DNA of 64,000 bases from Symsagittifera roscoffensis. Taxonomy: Eukaryota; Xenacoelomorpha; Acoela; Convolutidae. A model generated the notes under the pieces. It worked only from the letters and a program-made list of their open reading frames with translations, searched no databases and had not been told where the DNA came from. Below, piece after piece: positions 45,845 to 58,200 of this stretch. The stretch lies in the NCBI RefSeq assembly GCF_963678635.1, contig NC_087071.1, positions 38,775,858-38,839,857 of the forward strand. The letters are read 5' to 3'. Made by a program: the position numbers and the translations under genes. Each line of letters starts with the position of its first letter. Positions within the stretch are counted from its first letter, which is position 1.

Positions 45845-46340
45845 ATTGTTCCAACTTTCGAAGAAAACGGAATATTTATGCTTGGTGTGGTTTTTTTCAT
45901 TCAGTGAATTTTCGCCAATCGAAATAATTTTCAACAGAATTTTGTTATACCCCATTAAAGATATCGACTTCCTGCATTCAAATGTAAAAAGATATTTACC
46001 TCGAATCATTTTTTGTAATGTTCTGGAGGATTGAAAATTGCCCATAATCTGGACTAAATTATGCGCGCTTTAAAAAATTTATTCATATTGCTGAGAGCAA
46101 AACGCGATATATATATGCGTGGCGAAATATCCCGAACAAAATCATTCCAAATTGAATTGAGGCTAGCTAACCGGATCGGTCGTATTAATTTCAAAATTCT
46201 TTCGACTCAACGTTCCACACTTTGATATTGTCCAAAATTTATAGGTTTTCAATATTTTTTTTTACCCAAAAGCTATTCGATATGAATTAAGGCACAGTCG
46301 GAACATTCAGGTCTTTGCCACGAAAGTTCTTGTTCTACCT
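45845..46340 (+). repeat. Dispersed repeat R1, copy B
   Basis: Collinear with 12320-12785; ends with CACAGTCGGAACATTCAGGT. Differences from copy A are scattered, so it is old. Confidence 0.75.
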
Positions 46341-46636
46341 TAAAAAAGGTCGACTGGCCTAGAGAAATTAAAATGGCACACCCTACCCCATCATAAATAC
46401 AATTACCTCTCAATTTCTCTAATCAAGTAAGAAAAGGAACATTTTTCTATACTGAAATGATGGTATTTATATACCATACCGATCAACATGAATAAAAATA
46501 ATATGTTACTGATTATGAATTCAATTGCTGGAAATCTGAATGTTTAATTGCTCTTCGGATAGATAACAAACTCAATCAAGTTCTCTTCAGTCGTCGTTCT
46601 CGTTTTGCGCATAGTTTCAGTTGTTAACTGCATTGA
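46341..46636 (-). other. Ferredoxin 3' flank
   Basis: Likely 3' UTR and downstream sequence of the ferredoxin gene. No clear polyadenylation signal was picked out. Confidence 0.4.
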
Positions 46637-48152
46637 CTAAAATGTTCGCGCGTCATTTTTCTCAGCCGGCACAGTTATGTCTATTCCGTCCATCCATTTC
46701 TCCACTTTGAGCTGGCAGCCTAGTCTGGATCTGAAAAATATTCAACCAAATCCCCACAAATTATTCAAAAAATCAGGACGCAACTTGATAATTCAGTCGA
46801 CAACCTTCAAATCGGAAAAATGTAAAAATAAAACTTAGTTCTACGCTTAGTTCATTTTCGCGAGAAGTTTTCGTCGCGCAACTGCTGCTGAAACTGATTG
46901 CTTATTGGCACCAGAAACACATTTGGAAAAATTCTATGGCTGCTAAAGTCTTGAACCTGTTTTTTATTTTGCCAATATTTAACTAGCGAATTAAAATCAA
47001 AACGATTGATTTTCTCACATATTTCGAATCTTACTGCCTATTCACAATTCACAAGAACTAGGCCTTAGGTTGAGAATTCGACAGGAGTTGAGAAAAATTA
47101 GCGAAAAAAATCCGAATCGATTCTGTTTCTATTCGCGATTCTTAAAGATGTTCTTCTGAAAACGTTCAACAAAATTTTTTTTCAAAACAGGAAGTTTCGA
47201 CTCACGTATCACTGAGTCCCCATGCCATGTCCAGCATGTCCATTTCATCCTCAGTGGCCGGAGACTGCAGTTTGTCGAAGTGCTTCTTGGAAAAGATCAG
47301 ATGACACGTCACACAAGCCATTGTACCCTCACATGCACCTAGAGCATTGTTGCCAATTTCAAAAAAATGTTCATCCATGATAGAAATGACACCATCAAAC
47401 GAAATGTATAGCTAAATACGGAAAACAGCTGCTGTACTCCTGATTTAAAAGCTCATTAAAATGTTCTTAATATGACCCATTTTAAAGGTTGTCTAGAAAA
47501 ATACAATATAATTCAAAAATTACTTGAGTAACGGAGTAATCTTTGATATGTATGATCAGAAAACACGTTAGGTACAAAAAAGCGTGGAGCTTACCGAAAC
47601 CATCGAGGTCGATGTCGTTGTCTATAACCACATCATAAATATTGGCTCCAACTTTGGCTTTGGTGCTGAGTGTTTCCCCAGTCCTTTCTTTCACAAAATT
47701 GAGAGTAACTGTTTCTCTAAACAAAATCAAACTTAATTTTTATCAAATAAACAGTCATTGGTGTGGAAAGGAAAAGTTTATAGGGGCAACTTTTTGAAAT
47801 CTGACGAAATCCTGGAATGCCATATTCGCTAAGTTTTCTGCAAGTTTTGTTTTTGAGCACGTCAAATAAAAAAAATGCAAAAATTCAGTGGGTCAGCCAA
47901 AAGATGAATATTGAAAAATAGTACCGAAGAGAAGAGTACAATTAGAGAACCAAAACCACAGAATACGCTAGTAAAACAGTCATAAAAAGTAACTCTAAGG
48001 CTATACTCGTTGACTTACGGATTAGCTGATAAAAATCTCTTGATATTGACGCCAATTAGGGGTAGTTGTTTCCCATTTCGAATTATGACTTGAGACTGGA
48101 ATAATCCGCGAAAAGACGTCAGAGCACGGCCATAGAAAATAAAATTCGACAT
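46637..48152 (-). CDS. Mitochondrial [2Fe-2S] ferredoxin (adrenodoxin type), four exons
   Basis: Exons on the minus strand: 48152-48019 (ATG at 48152-48150), 47716-47595, 47338-47206 and 46730-46637 (stop TAG). The spliced length is 483 bases, a 160-residue protein with no frame problem. All introns are GT-AG: donors GTAAGT, GTAAGC, GTGAGT; acceptors TGTTTAG, TGCTCTAG, TTTTTCAG. Exon 1 encodes an Arg/Ser/Leu-rich, acid-free presequence typical of mitochondrial import. The cluster ligands are in ACEGTMACVTCHLIF (C-x5-C-x2-C) and in SRLGCQLKV, and DEMDMLDMAWGL is the acidic partner-docking helix of adrenodoxins. It transfers single electrons from ferredoxin reductase to mitochondrial P450s or to Fe-S cluster assembly in the matrix. 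FDX1 versus FDX2 was not decided. All Trp codons are TGG. Open frame 47482-47730 is exon 2 plus intron. Confidence 0.92.
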
Positions 48153-50319
48153 TTATTTTTATTCAAGCAAAAAATGTGATGGCAAATTTAAAAACAGTAT
48201 AAATTAATAACCAATAGAAAAACGTCTTGTTCCATTTCAACATTTCAGTAATGTTTTTCAAGGGTTACTTTCAAATATACGCTATGCTATACTGTTTAGC
48301 TAAAAACCTTCAATTACTCAAATTTAGCGCGGAGTCGAATTTTACTTTTGGAACTTCGACACAAACTGAGCATCATGCTTCAATCCATCTGAAATTCAAC
48401 AACTAAATCAGTAATTATTTAAGATAAACCTAGATGCAATATGTTTTCTTTGAAGATTTTAGTGTACTAGTGAAATTTCGGTAAATTAGATTTTTTTTTC
48501 ATATTTTTTTCTTAGTTTCTTTGCTTCAAATGAGTACATTATTGATGAATTTGTTTTATAATCTTTCAATAACTGTAATTACCTGACGCAAAACAAAACA
48601 ACTTTTCTTTCTTTCTTATCGTTTTGCGTTCGCCGAAAAAATTACAATGATAATTTAAAGTAAAAAGAAATCGAGTCAAAGTTGAACAACATACCTCCCA
48701 TTTGCCAAAAAAATTGCCGATATCAATAGAAAAATATATTCTAGTTTTATGTTTCATGCAAAACAAAGAATTCTAAATACCTCGCATCGTTTGAAGAACC
48801 AAACTTAGAAATCAATCGAAAAATACAACCTTTTGAAACATTGAACAACTGATGAAAAAACGATCAAAACTGTATCCAGAGATTGTTCATTGCTTCGTAA
48901 GTGACTTCATCTTTATCGACATTAATGCTACTTTTGCTGATATCAAACAATCAAAAATCAAAAAAAAATCTCAATTTCTCCCACAAGGACCAGATTTTTT
49001 TCAAATTCCAATAACAATAAAATCCAAAGTTCTAAACATATTTCACATAGATGCTCAGCTGAGCTGCGCGACAATCACAATACAAGAAAGCGCCATGGTT
49101 CAAAAAAACTGCGATTATCTGAAAAGACTGATATTTTACTTTTTTCTAAAAGATACTAAAAAAACGTTTGAAGAACAACTGCGACCGATTCTCAGCTCAT
49201 TCCTAACCGATAAAGGCAAAATTCGTCAAAACCGAATCAACCTTTAAGGCACATCAAATTGAAAAACTAAATTAGACAAAATCGGAAATAGTAAATTTAC
49301 AACTAACATTAAATAGAATTTCGATCATAAGGGGGGGGGGGGGGGGTATTTCAAGTGAATGTCAAGATAGCTCAAAATAAGTCAATTGCTCCACGAAATG
49401 ACAGAAATTAAGACAGATATAATTTAAGAAAAAAAACAAAACTTAAAACAATAAAAAGGCCAAGATAGAACTTATCTCTAATGAAATAAATTGATTTCAT
49501 GTATATTTTCCTTGCTGATAAGACCAGCCATAAATACCTGCTATGATTAATTCTAAGGCAAAACATCACTATTATCACAAAAACCTCCATAATAAGTCTT
49601 CTACTTCGCAACAACCAAAAACAAAAATTGTTGCACTATACTTATCTCACTACTAACGAATTCTAAAACGGAAACTAACCAGTCAAAAATAAAAGGCCAT
49701 GAACATTCATTCAAAACAAATGTTTCACTAATAAAAAAGGGCAACCAACAAAGCTTATTAAAATAGCCTGGATCAAACAAATAAACCGTGAAATTATAAA
49801 CATTTTTTTGTTTTCAACTGAGTTGAAAATAGACAATCAGTGCTGAAAACAAAACTGTCTAAGAATTTTGACAGAGTTATTATGGTGAAATGTTTCGCTA
49901 AATTCGGACCCCAAACATTACCCTAAAAACGATTTTCTTTTGGTCCGCTTATCCGATTAAAAGCTTCGCAAGAGCTTGGATAATTTTCAGAGAAAATATA
50001 TCAAACAAAACTTCTTGCTCAGCGCAACAACGTTTAATGAGGACATAAGATCTGAAAAAACGTGCAAAGTCATCTTTTTGTATGCTAGTCTAATACAAGC
50101 CAATTTTATACACAATGTTGAGACCAGTCTGATTAGATTTTTTTTTCGTATTTTTAAGGCTAGTCGCATTTGCACGAAAAACTACAGCCTTAGTAAAACA
50201 CGCAATTTGAAAAACAGTTTTAACTACCAGAAAAAAAAATTAAGAAATTTTTTTTCTGAAAATATTGATCTTCTTGATACCTAAACTACCTTTAGTTGAA
50301 ACAAACTAAATTTACAGGG
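48153..50319. other. Mostly non-coding; a possible terminal exon at 48339-48390
   Basis: On the minus strand an acceptor-like GTTGAATTTCAG is followed by an open segment encoding GLKHDAQFVSKFQK and a TAA. Candidate donors on the same strand lie near 48589, 48706 and 48777. This could be the end of a small multi-exon gene just upstream of the ferredoxin gene; I do not recognise it. A 131-codon frame at 48852-49247 (+) has no recognisable domain. A G run lies near 49331-49346. Confidence 0.3.
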
Positions 50320-50620
50320 CCTTAATTAAGCATAAATAAGCTAAGGTAAGCCTGCTCACTCGCTCGAAATGAGACGAAAAATCAAAAATTTCAAACCGGG
50401 TTTTCTCGACACCTGAAAAAATTGTTGCGAATGTTTTAATGTGGTTTGAATCACGACTAAAAGTGCTTTAATCTTATATATATTCGCCAAACCAGTCTGA
50501 TGATTATTTGTGGTAGCTGATTTTGCGTGGAAAACAAAAATTAAAAAAACAAACCCGAATACTATGGTCGGATACAAAAACTGTAGCAGATTTCCAACCA
50601 TCGTAATTTTCTTAAACTTT
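50320..50620 (+). repeat. Dispersed repeat R2, copy 3
   Basis: Begins CTCACTCGCTCGAAATGAG, includes GATTTTGCGTGGAAAACAAA and ends ACCCGAATACTATGGTCGGA; collinear with the copies at 17330 and 18735. Confidence 0.65.
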
Positions 50621-52479
50621 CTTGTGCTGAGTAAGACGCTAGTTCTGACAAAACTTATTTAACAGAGAACCAAAGCTTACCTTTGCAAACCCAAGCGAGA
50701 AAAAAGACACCACGTAGTTCTGAAAAAGTAAAAAGAAAGTGAAAGGAAAAAGATAAGGGAAAAATAAGCAAAACTTTCGCTATTTGGCGGAATCAAACTT
50801 CTTACCCGGTATTGAGGAGTCTTACGCCCTCGCATCTACGCAATGATCACATGAAAAATAATCAAGAATAGCTACCAAAAACGCAGGTACAGCTGCTTTA
50901 ACATTGCCAACGCTACCTAGCACCCTCAGGGTAGCGTCCCACCCTCCCTACCTTGGCATCATTTTTGCGTACTTTCAGTCTTAATGTGTGCATGCGCACA
51001 CTCCGGCAATTTTGAATGGATGGCAGCTGAAAACGCTTTCGCAAGACAAATGCGCCCTTCGGGCGCAATTATAATGCTCAGTCAAAACTGGACATGATTG
51101 CTTAATAAACAACAACGATTTTATTTCCCGTTTTTGGATAATTGCGAGTCGGATACTCTTCTACTGGGCCCTAAAGGGCCCACAGAGCATCCTGTAAGAC
51201 TGTCAATTTAAAATTTTCAAAAAAAAAAATATTTTTTTTCCATTTTTTTTGTAATTGTTTTATCAATTTTATTATCTTCTACAACAATTTTGAACATTTG
51301 CGGCAGCTTACAATGCATGTTATTAGTTCTCTCTTTTCATCTGGCTATATATGACCTAAACTACTGTAGCTCATGTAGGACAGATCTGAATTGAAATTTT
51401 TTTTACTACAAATTTCGGTTAAACGACCAAATAAAAAAAAAAAAAACCAAACTCCAAAAAAAGAAGTTTTCAGCGTTTTTGCCTCCAGGAGTGACATATG
51501 GCCCGACGGGACACTCGTTTTTTAACTCAGAGTCCATTTCTTTTAGATAACAAACTTTTTCCTTTTTCGAACCTTAGATTAGATAACCGTCTAAAAAAGT
51601 GAAATTTTTAATTTTTGCGAAAGCAAAAAAAAGTTATGCCAAACGGTTTAAAGCATCATACCACATCTCCTAGGCACTAATAGAAAGTTCTTCTTGACCA
51701 ACGCCGAAAAATTTACTGAATGACGCAATGATCCTATGCAAAATAATCAAGAATAGCTACCAAAAACGCAGCTACAGCTGCTTCAACATTGCCAACTCTA
51801 CCTAGCAAAAGTGGCACAAATAAAGCTAAGTCACCGTTCCAGTTTTGAATTTCCAAACAGTAGATTAGGTGTCTTCCTTCCTCGCCACGATCGCTTGGAA
51901 TTGAGGTACCACTAGCCACCAATAAAGTAGCAATAAGTGCTATTAAATCGCCTATGGTTGGAAACAGACTTAGTGTCACAAAATGAACACTTTTCTAGGC
52001 GATTTAGGTTTGAACAAATAGCTTCGAAGAGTTACACTACGCTGCTTTTGTGTTAAAACTGGCGGAGCAGTTTGTGCGTAACTCATCATCAAAACAACCG
52101 AGTAGTAAAAACATGGGCTTAAATTTTAGGCCGGAACTTGGCAATATGGCAGGAGTTCACAAATTTGAGCAGCTGTCTCCTTTTTAAATAACAAAAAAAT
52201 GTATTCAGTCCATCTTTAAATGACCTTTTTAGCTGTGAGGAAAATTAACTTAGAACTAGCTAAATTGATTTCCAAAACCATTATTAAATTTTGGCTCGTA
52301 AATACAGTCTCAATTCTTAAGGCATTACTCTACGAGCCACCGAACAGTAAGGTCGTTAACAATCTTTCACACAGAGGCGAAGGTTGGCTTCGCAAACACT
52401 AGCAATAACACAACAAAACGCAGCTCTATGATGAGCAATAAAAAATAAAAAGGTCTCGAATAAGTAAAAATTAGTTTAC
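50621..52479. other. Non-coding; 85-bp direct repeat at 50838 and 51726
   Basis: CAATGATC..ATGMAAAATAATC, AAGAATAGCTACCAAAAACG, CAGSTACAGCTGCTTYAACA and TTGCCAAC are shared in this order by 50838-50925 and 51726-51812. The minus-strand frame 51734-51979 runs through the second copy; no domain is recognised. TGCGCCCTTCGGGCGCA near 51050 is a perfect short palindrome. Confidence 0.5.
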
Positions 52480-52538
52480 ATCTCGGATTCGCTCTAGCGA
52501 GTATGAGTCTCACGCACTAACCACTCAGCCATGGACGC
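52480..52538 (-). tRNA. tRNA-like remnant (box A clear, not a full cloverleaf)
   Basis: On the minus strand GCGTCCATGGCTGAGTGG begins like a tRNA, with a good box A (TGGCTGAGTGG) and a D-arm. A five-pair anticodon-like stem GTGAG/CTCGC follows. The box B equivalent AGCGAATCC is only partly right and no sequence pairs with the 5' acceptor strand. It is best read as a tRNA pseudogene or the head of a tRNA-derived SINE. Confidence 0.4.
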
Positions 52539-52929
52539 TTAGTACATCACAAACACAAGCCACAGATTAAGCAGAGAACATATGCTATGAAACTCCCAAT
52601 TTTATGATTGTGATTATAGCAAAAAGCCTAAAAGTGAACACTTTTAATGAACACTTTTATTTGCGAGTGAGGTACGAAAAAAAGTTCGTACTAATACACT
52701 AGCTGCTCGCAAGTGTTATTGATTAAAAATGACAGATAAGAAGCTATACATTCAATATCTTCGTTATCACAACTGAGAACAAATCGGACTAGAAATTATC
52801 AGGATTACTAAAATATTCTTGGTCATATACAAAAATTGTTTTAACTGTAATTTTGTAAACCTACACAGAAACGTTGATCAGAAAGAAATATCAAACAGTT
52901 GACTTAAGCATCATATAAAGTTTTCGAAT
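52539..52929 (-). other. LMF gene 3' flank
   Basis: Expected 3' UTR of the LMF gene on the minus strand; an AATAAA (TTTATT on plus) near 52660 could be its polyadenylation signal. Confidence 0.35.
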
Positions 52930-53946
52930 TTAAAGCTCAGATTTTGTTTTCTTTTTGTGAAACATTTTTTTCTCAGTCGGAGTTTTAGGGTTGATAGGCC
53001 ACTGCTGTCTTTTCAAAATTGGTTCCAACTCTTTTAAACTGACAACTGGCATATACTCTCCTATATACTTTCGATTCCACCACACTCCGTTTTCATTTGT
53101 CATATCGGCGTAATTGTACAAATAATGGTCCATTCGTATAAAATTTGGGGGTTGTTCTTTGAAAGGGTTTTCCGAAATCAAACCCAAACTTTCAGTATCA
53201 TTCATCAGAAATTTGGCTGCCAAATGTATTAACCAAGGATTTTGCTGGTAATTTTGGAAAGCAGCAAACCACATCAACCAGTCTAACCGATAATGGTAAG
53301 GCGAAATCAAACAAGGCCGTCTATTCAATTTTCCCGGTTTGCAATTAAATTCATATTCAAACCATTCTGTTTGAGGGGCGTTGGGATAATCTGACGCTGT
53401 TCCTAAAATTATAATTTCAGTTCGCGTTTTAGTCACGCTACCAAATGCACCGTAGGTGTTGACTAATCGAAAATTATCGAACGAGGAATTCATTAATTGT
53501 CGTGATGACAACAAATTCGAAACAATAGGAATGCTCAAATAAGCGATTAAACTCAATAGCAAAAAATGAACTATTTTGTAAATTTTGTTCGTTATTCGGT
53601 GGTAGTTACTATAGAGTAGCAAAGTATTCATTTTTGAAGCCTCTTTAATACTCTTCGTCGAAAACATTCTACTCAGAAATAAATCATCCAAGAAGCAAAT
53701 TGATGGTAAAATTGTCAGCCAATTTAGAAAACTTAAATTCCCACTCATAATAAGAACAACTTGGAAGAAAATCTGTACAAAACCAGCGAACAATCGGCAA
53801 CATCTAAGTGGCACCAACATTAACCAGGGAGCAACCAACTCGATAAAATGATTGCCCAAAGTTTCAATCATGTGAACAATTTCTGGTGACTTGTGGAGGT
53901 AAAACGAGACTGGGTTCGGAATGTAACATTCGTCTACTACAGTCAC
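52930..53946 (-). CDS. Lipase maturation factor, last exon
   Basis: The protein reads IPNPVSFYLHKSPE, then FIELVAPWLMLVPLR, ..FFQVVLIMSGNLSFLNWLT, a hallmark block of the LMF1/LMF2 family, and later GAFGSVTKTRTEIII, NRRPCLISPYHYRLDWLMWF and NPWLIHLAAKFL. About four membrane segments lie in the first half. Family members are about twice this length, so this is the C-terminal part. The exon probably begins near 53938, at a GACTGTAG acceptor, and upstream exons must lie further right, but I could not find them before the giant frame. LMF proteins are ER membrane chaperones for homodimeric lipases and other secreted enzymes. The end KTKSEL is KDEL-like, which would suit a luminal C-terminus in the ER. 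Stop is TAA; all Trp codons are TGG. Confidence 0.88.
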   Translation of the reverse strand: MTVVDECYIPNPVSFYLHKSPEIVHMIETLGNHFIELVAPWLMLVPLRCCRLFAGFVQIFFQVVLIMSGNLSFLNWLTILPSICFLDDLFLSRMFSTKSIKEASKMNTLLLYSNYHRITNKIYKIVHFLLLSLIAYLSIPIVSNLLSSRQLMNSSFDNFRLVNTYGAFGSVTKTRTEIIILGTASDYPNAPQTEWFEYEFNCKPGKLNRRPCLISPYHYRLDWLMWFAAFQNYQQNPWLIHLAAKFLMNDTESLGLISENPFKEQPPNFIRMDHYLYNYADMTNENGVWWNRKYIGEYMPVVSLKELEPILKRQQWPINPKTPTEKKMFHKKKTKSEL

Positions 53947-55236
53947 ACATGAGGCTTAAGAAAAATAGGCCCTATAACTATTGGCTCAGGAGTCAGGGAC
54001 ACTATCTCTTGTGTTTTTCCACCTCAAATCAGTCGGAGCCAATTCGGTTCGCTTGTGACATGAGACTACGACCCGCTACTGCTTAAGGCTACTACCAAAA
54101 TATCCCCCCACTCTAGAATTAAGAACGTCCCCATACTTAGGTCTCAAAATACCCAAAATACATGAACGCCGTTAAAAACCGGGTTGGAACAATCCGTTAA
54201 GTTGCTTTTTTATTAGACAGTGGAACTTTGATCCATTTCAGATGGATCAACCTAAAACTCGCCTTACCTCAACATAACAATCATAAAACACACTCTAGAA
54301 ATTTAAATTAAGGACTCACATGTTGGTGCGCTCAAGCACAGGAAGTAATTAAATGGGTGAGCAACTCTAGAATTAACTATGGTAACTAGATAAGTTCAAT
54401 GTTTATCAGTTTGAACGACAAAGGTAAGTTTGAACTCAAGAACGAAGTTTTATATGAACCATTGGGACACTCAAGCTGTCCACCTTTCCGCCGAAGGTTC
54501 ACTCTGGTCCAGTTTGAATAATCGCTCTCTCGGGGATACTCTGTCTTCTATTTCAGATAGGACAGCTCTACTCTTGTTCACTATGATGGAAATTGCGAAT
54601 AGCAATTTCCCACTCGTTTTTATTTGACAACTTCCCCGCAATTGTTCTAAAATTGTTCTGATTTCTTTTTCTGATTTTCAGTTATCGCGAGAAAATCGTG
54701 CATGACATGTTCCATTCGAAATTTTTAAAAATTAAATTTCACTCCAAAATCAAGTGTTTTCTGCTCTTCTCAAGGTCAAACTTCCAAACATGACCGACTG
54801 GCACATACTCCCCGGACTCGAGATCGATGTCCTCATCGCGTGCTGTCTTCTGCCAGTGAGTCCCAGAAAAACCGAGTGTTGCTCAAGATACAGTGCCAGT
54901 GGTCATTTACAGAAGTTTGCAGCAGATTTAAGCTTATCTACACCCCAAAATTCACAGCCATTTAAAATTTTCACACTATTGCTAAACAGCAATCAAAATC
55001 TGCACACACCTGCACCCTTGAATTTTCGCTTTTCAAGCCAATCATTTAAAAATCTCTTTTGTCCTATTCAATCAGGAAATTGTCATGCAGCATCTTCGAT
55101 TTATATAATAAATATAGTATATTAGTAACAATATTTGCTTTGTTAAAATTTCTTTTTCGTGAATCCAAGTTTCACTCGGATTCACACTCAAGCCCCCCTT
55201 CCCTCTCAAGACTCAAGATCCATCCTATTTGCCCAT
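53947..55236. other. 3' flank of the giant frame; eight CTCAAG words
   Basis: No open frame is supported. From about 54330 rightwards the sequence resembles the giant frame in containing CTCAAG at 54331, 54435, 54470, 54769, 54882, 55187, 55205 and 55212, all in one orientation. This suggests that the giant frame's transcription unit or element extends leftwards to about 54300. Missing 5' exons of the LMF gene were expected here but not found. Confidence 0.45.
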
Positions 55237-58200
55237 TCATCTCGTGCTCTTCACCTTGGAGGTACTGCATCCTGAAGTGCTAGATGCGGCAAACTGTCTC
55301 AACAGCTCCTCTTCATCATCGGAACTAATCACAATCTCCTCCCAAGCCTTCAGCTGTTCATAGGATCGCATCCATTCTCTCTGCTCCTGCAATCTCTTTG
55401 CTTGGTTGGGTAGTGCCTTCACCCTAGCTTCTCGGTTCAAGCAAAAGGAGTTGTGCAGGCTCAAGCTCACGTTCCTCGCCAGGTCTTCCTCTAGTATCGA
55501 CTCCCTCGCTTTGGTATTGTCTCTAGACATCTTACCCACTCTTTTCCATCCTGTCGTGATCGCATTACGATGGGTTAGCAGGGGTCTCTTGAAAGCTTCC
55601 GGCCCAATCTCGGCCTGGAACTGTCGATACTCTTTTTGATGTTTTCTCATGTGATCTTTCGTTGTCATGTACAACCAAGACGTCAGTGTCGCCCGAAACC
55701 ATGGAAAGTACCTCAAGCGACTCCATACGTGCCTGACTTCCGTCGGTATGGCGAATACCTTGCACGCAGTCTCAAACAACTCGAGTCTCCTGCTGTAGTC
55801 TATCGCGTATATTGACTCAGCCGTTGGCGTCGTCGCCTCCCGATACCTCGTTATATTCTCTTCTATCCATCTCAGGGCTAACATCGTACTCACTACTAAG
55901 AGCGTCACCTTCTGCCGGTGATCCGGTAGTCCGATCGACCGAATCTCTTCCACATCCCACACCAGGCAAAGGTTCTTGTGATCTGGATACCACACCGTTT
56001 GTGCCAAGCAGTGGCATGGGCATTCCCCATGAGAGATCTCAATGCTCCTGAGATTACGCTCCCCTGAGGCTTCCAAGAGAGGCTCAAGCTCCATCATCTT
56101 CTCGTGCATCGTGTCGTTGTCTTCCAGGTTCGGAGTACTTCCCACAGGTTTACCGATCACGTTTTGTCTCTCGTGATCGCTCGTGTTTTCTCTTTCCAAC
56201 TTCAGAAGATCTTCTCCCCAGATTTCGCTTAAGTCATCTCTCAATTCTTTTGGTACCGTCCCTTTGATTTTTCTCAACAACTTGTGCGAGTGATGCGACA
56301 TCCGAGCCAACCTCACGCACTTGGGCACTGAGAAGGCCTTGTCCACCAGTATTCTCTGGCTGGACACTTCCACCATCGCCATGTGTAGCGGGTAGTGACT
56401 TCCGCACAAGTTGGCCATCATTGACCCTATCAGCGATTTCGCGTTCAATGGCAAGCCATAAGCTTCGCTCAAGGGAAATCCCATTTCCGCCTCAAGACCA
56501 ACCTTCCAGCTCCGGATGTGTTTTTGAGTCACCTGCAACACCCCGGGCCATGATTCTACGCTCAACGCTGTCACTAAATGATGTTCAGACTCCAGTCTCT
56601 CCAGTGCCTGCAGACCACACATTCTCGAGAAGAATCCGAGAGCTGTCGCTATATTCACCGTGGTTCTCGCGTAACATTCCGCTATTATTTGCACTTCACT
56701 TTTCTCCCTTTCTGTGATGTCTTCGAACCAAGTGACCAGGTCTTCTTTTTGAAACGACAGTATTCTGACGCATGACCGTCCATCGCAGATGTGCTCTCCG
56801 TTCCCACACGTCGAATCCAGACAACTACCCGGCTCCAATTTCTTTGCTGACCCTGGGTCGCTCGTCCTTTCGCTTGGCTCTTGCATCTGGGGCGTGATTA
56901 GCTTATGCAGCACACTCAACTTCGCCAGATCTTCATCTTCCGTTGGTGCCAACCTCACTCGCTCAGTGGTTTCCTCGATCAGACTCGCATGGGGATGTGG
57001 ACACCAGGAGGGTCTTAATAACTTCCATACCACTCCCAAGTTCGTGGTTAACAAGCCATCTCCACCGCCCATGTTCACTTCAACTCTCTTGTTCGAGCGC
57101 GGTATGCTTATCACCTCTGGTGTTTTCTCAAGAATCAGGCCCAGGCTCGGCCCCTCTTTCTCCACCGCGTCTATCTCCATTATTCTTTCTGTCCAAAACT
57201 TCAGTAGCTCCGCTACCTCATGGTTTCTGTGGGCTCCTCCAGCTTCCGAGTCTAAGAAGGGATTGTAGGCTATTCCCATCACTCCAGACACATATTGGTA
57301 TTCCCCCTTCTCACTGAGTCTCGAGTACTGTTCTGACGAGGCCAGGTTACGGTGAACATCATGTTCTTCCTCGAACTTCTTATTAGAGAACCTCCGTACC
57401 TCGTCCAGCTTTCGATGGTTCTCTAAGGATAGTCTGGAACCATCTTCTTTCTCTATTCCTGTACTCTGATATACGTTCAAGATGATCGTTGAGACTCTTC
57501 TCTCCATGGTTTTACTTCCACTTGCTCTCTGGTGGCATGCCAGGATGGTGCTATCAGACATCATTGACATTGTCCATCTCAAGAAACATGTGGCATCTTT
57601 TCTTCTAGCCAGGCTCAAGCCTGAATTGTCCCTGGCCACGTGTTGCATCAGTGCCTGATACACCTCTAGCTTCTTGCTTCCCAACTTCAGCCTGTCATAC
57701 GAGGTCAATGTCTCCAACTCTATTCCCACCAGACTCCAGGTGAACATTAATTGTCCCGCAGTTCTAACGAAGGGATTCGCCATTAGTGGCGGTGCTGATG
57801 AGGATGTTCTCATCGCCTCTTCAAAATGATCCTTCAACAAACTCTGCCAGGACCTCTTCAGATGACTTGCCATCTCTATCTTATTAACCTCGGCTTTTTG
57901 CTGGGTGGCCCAATTGCGTCGCCTGCGAGCTATTCCACTGTCCAACTTCTTCAAGCAGTCCTCCATTTCCTTCAATGTTTCGAGGGCCACCCACCACGTC
58001 CGGGAAGTGTTCCTCGTCTTGTTCCTCTCCAATGGATCACTCGTCACTTGTTTGCCCATGTCCTGATGTGCCTTCGAGATCCATTCTTTGCCGATCTCCA
58101 CTTCCCCTACCTGTCCGTTCGTTGAACCTCTCTTCACGTTTACCTTCTGAGGCTTGAAGTCTTCTTCTGACGTCGAACTGGTGGAAACCTCTATTTCCTT

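Noticed and set aside
48852..49247. 131-codon plus-strand frame
   Set aside because: Possible but unsupported: no family, no upstream signals, A-rich background.
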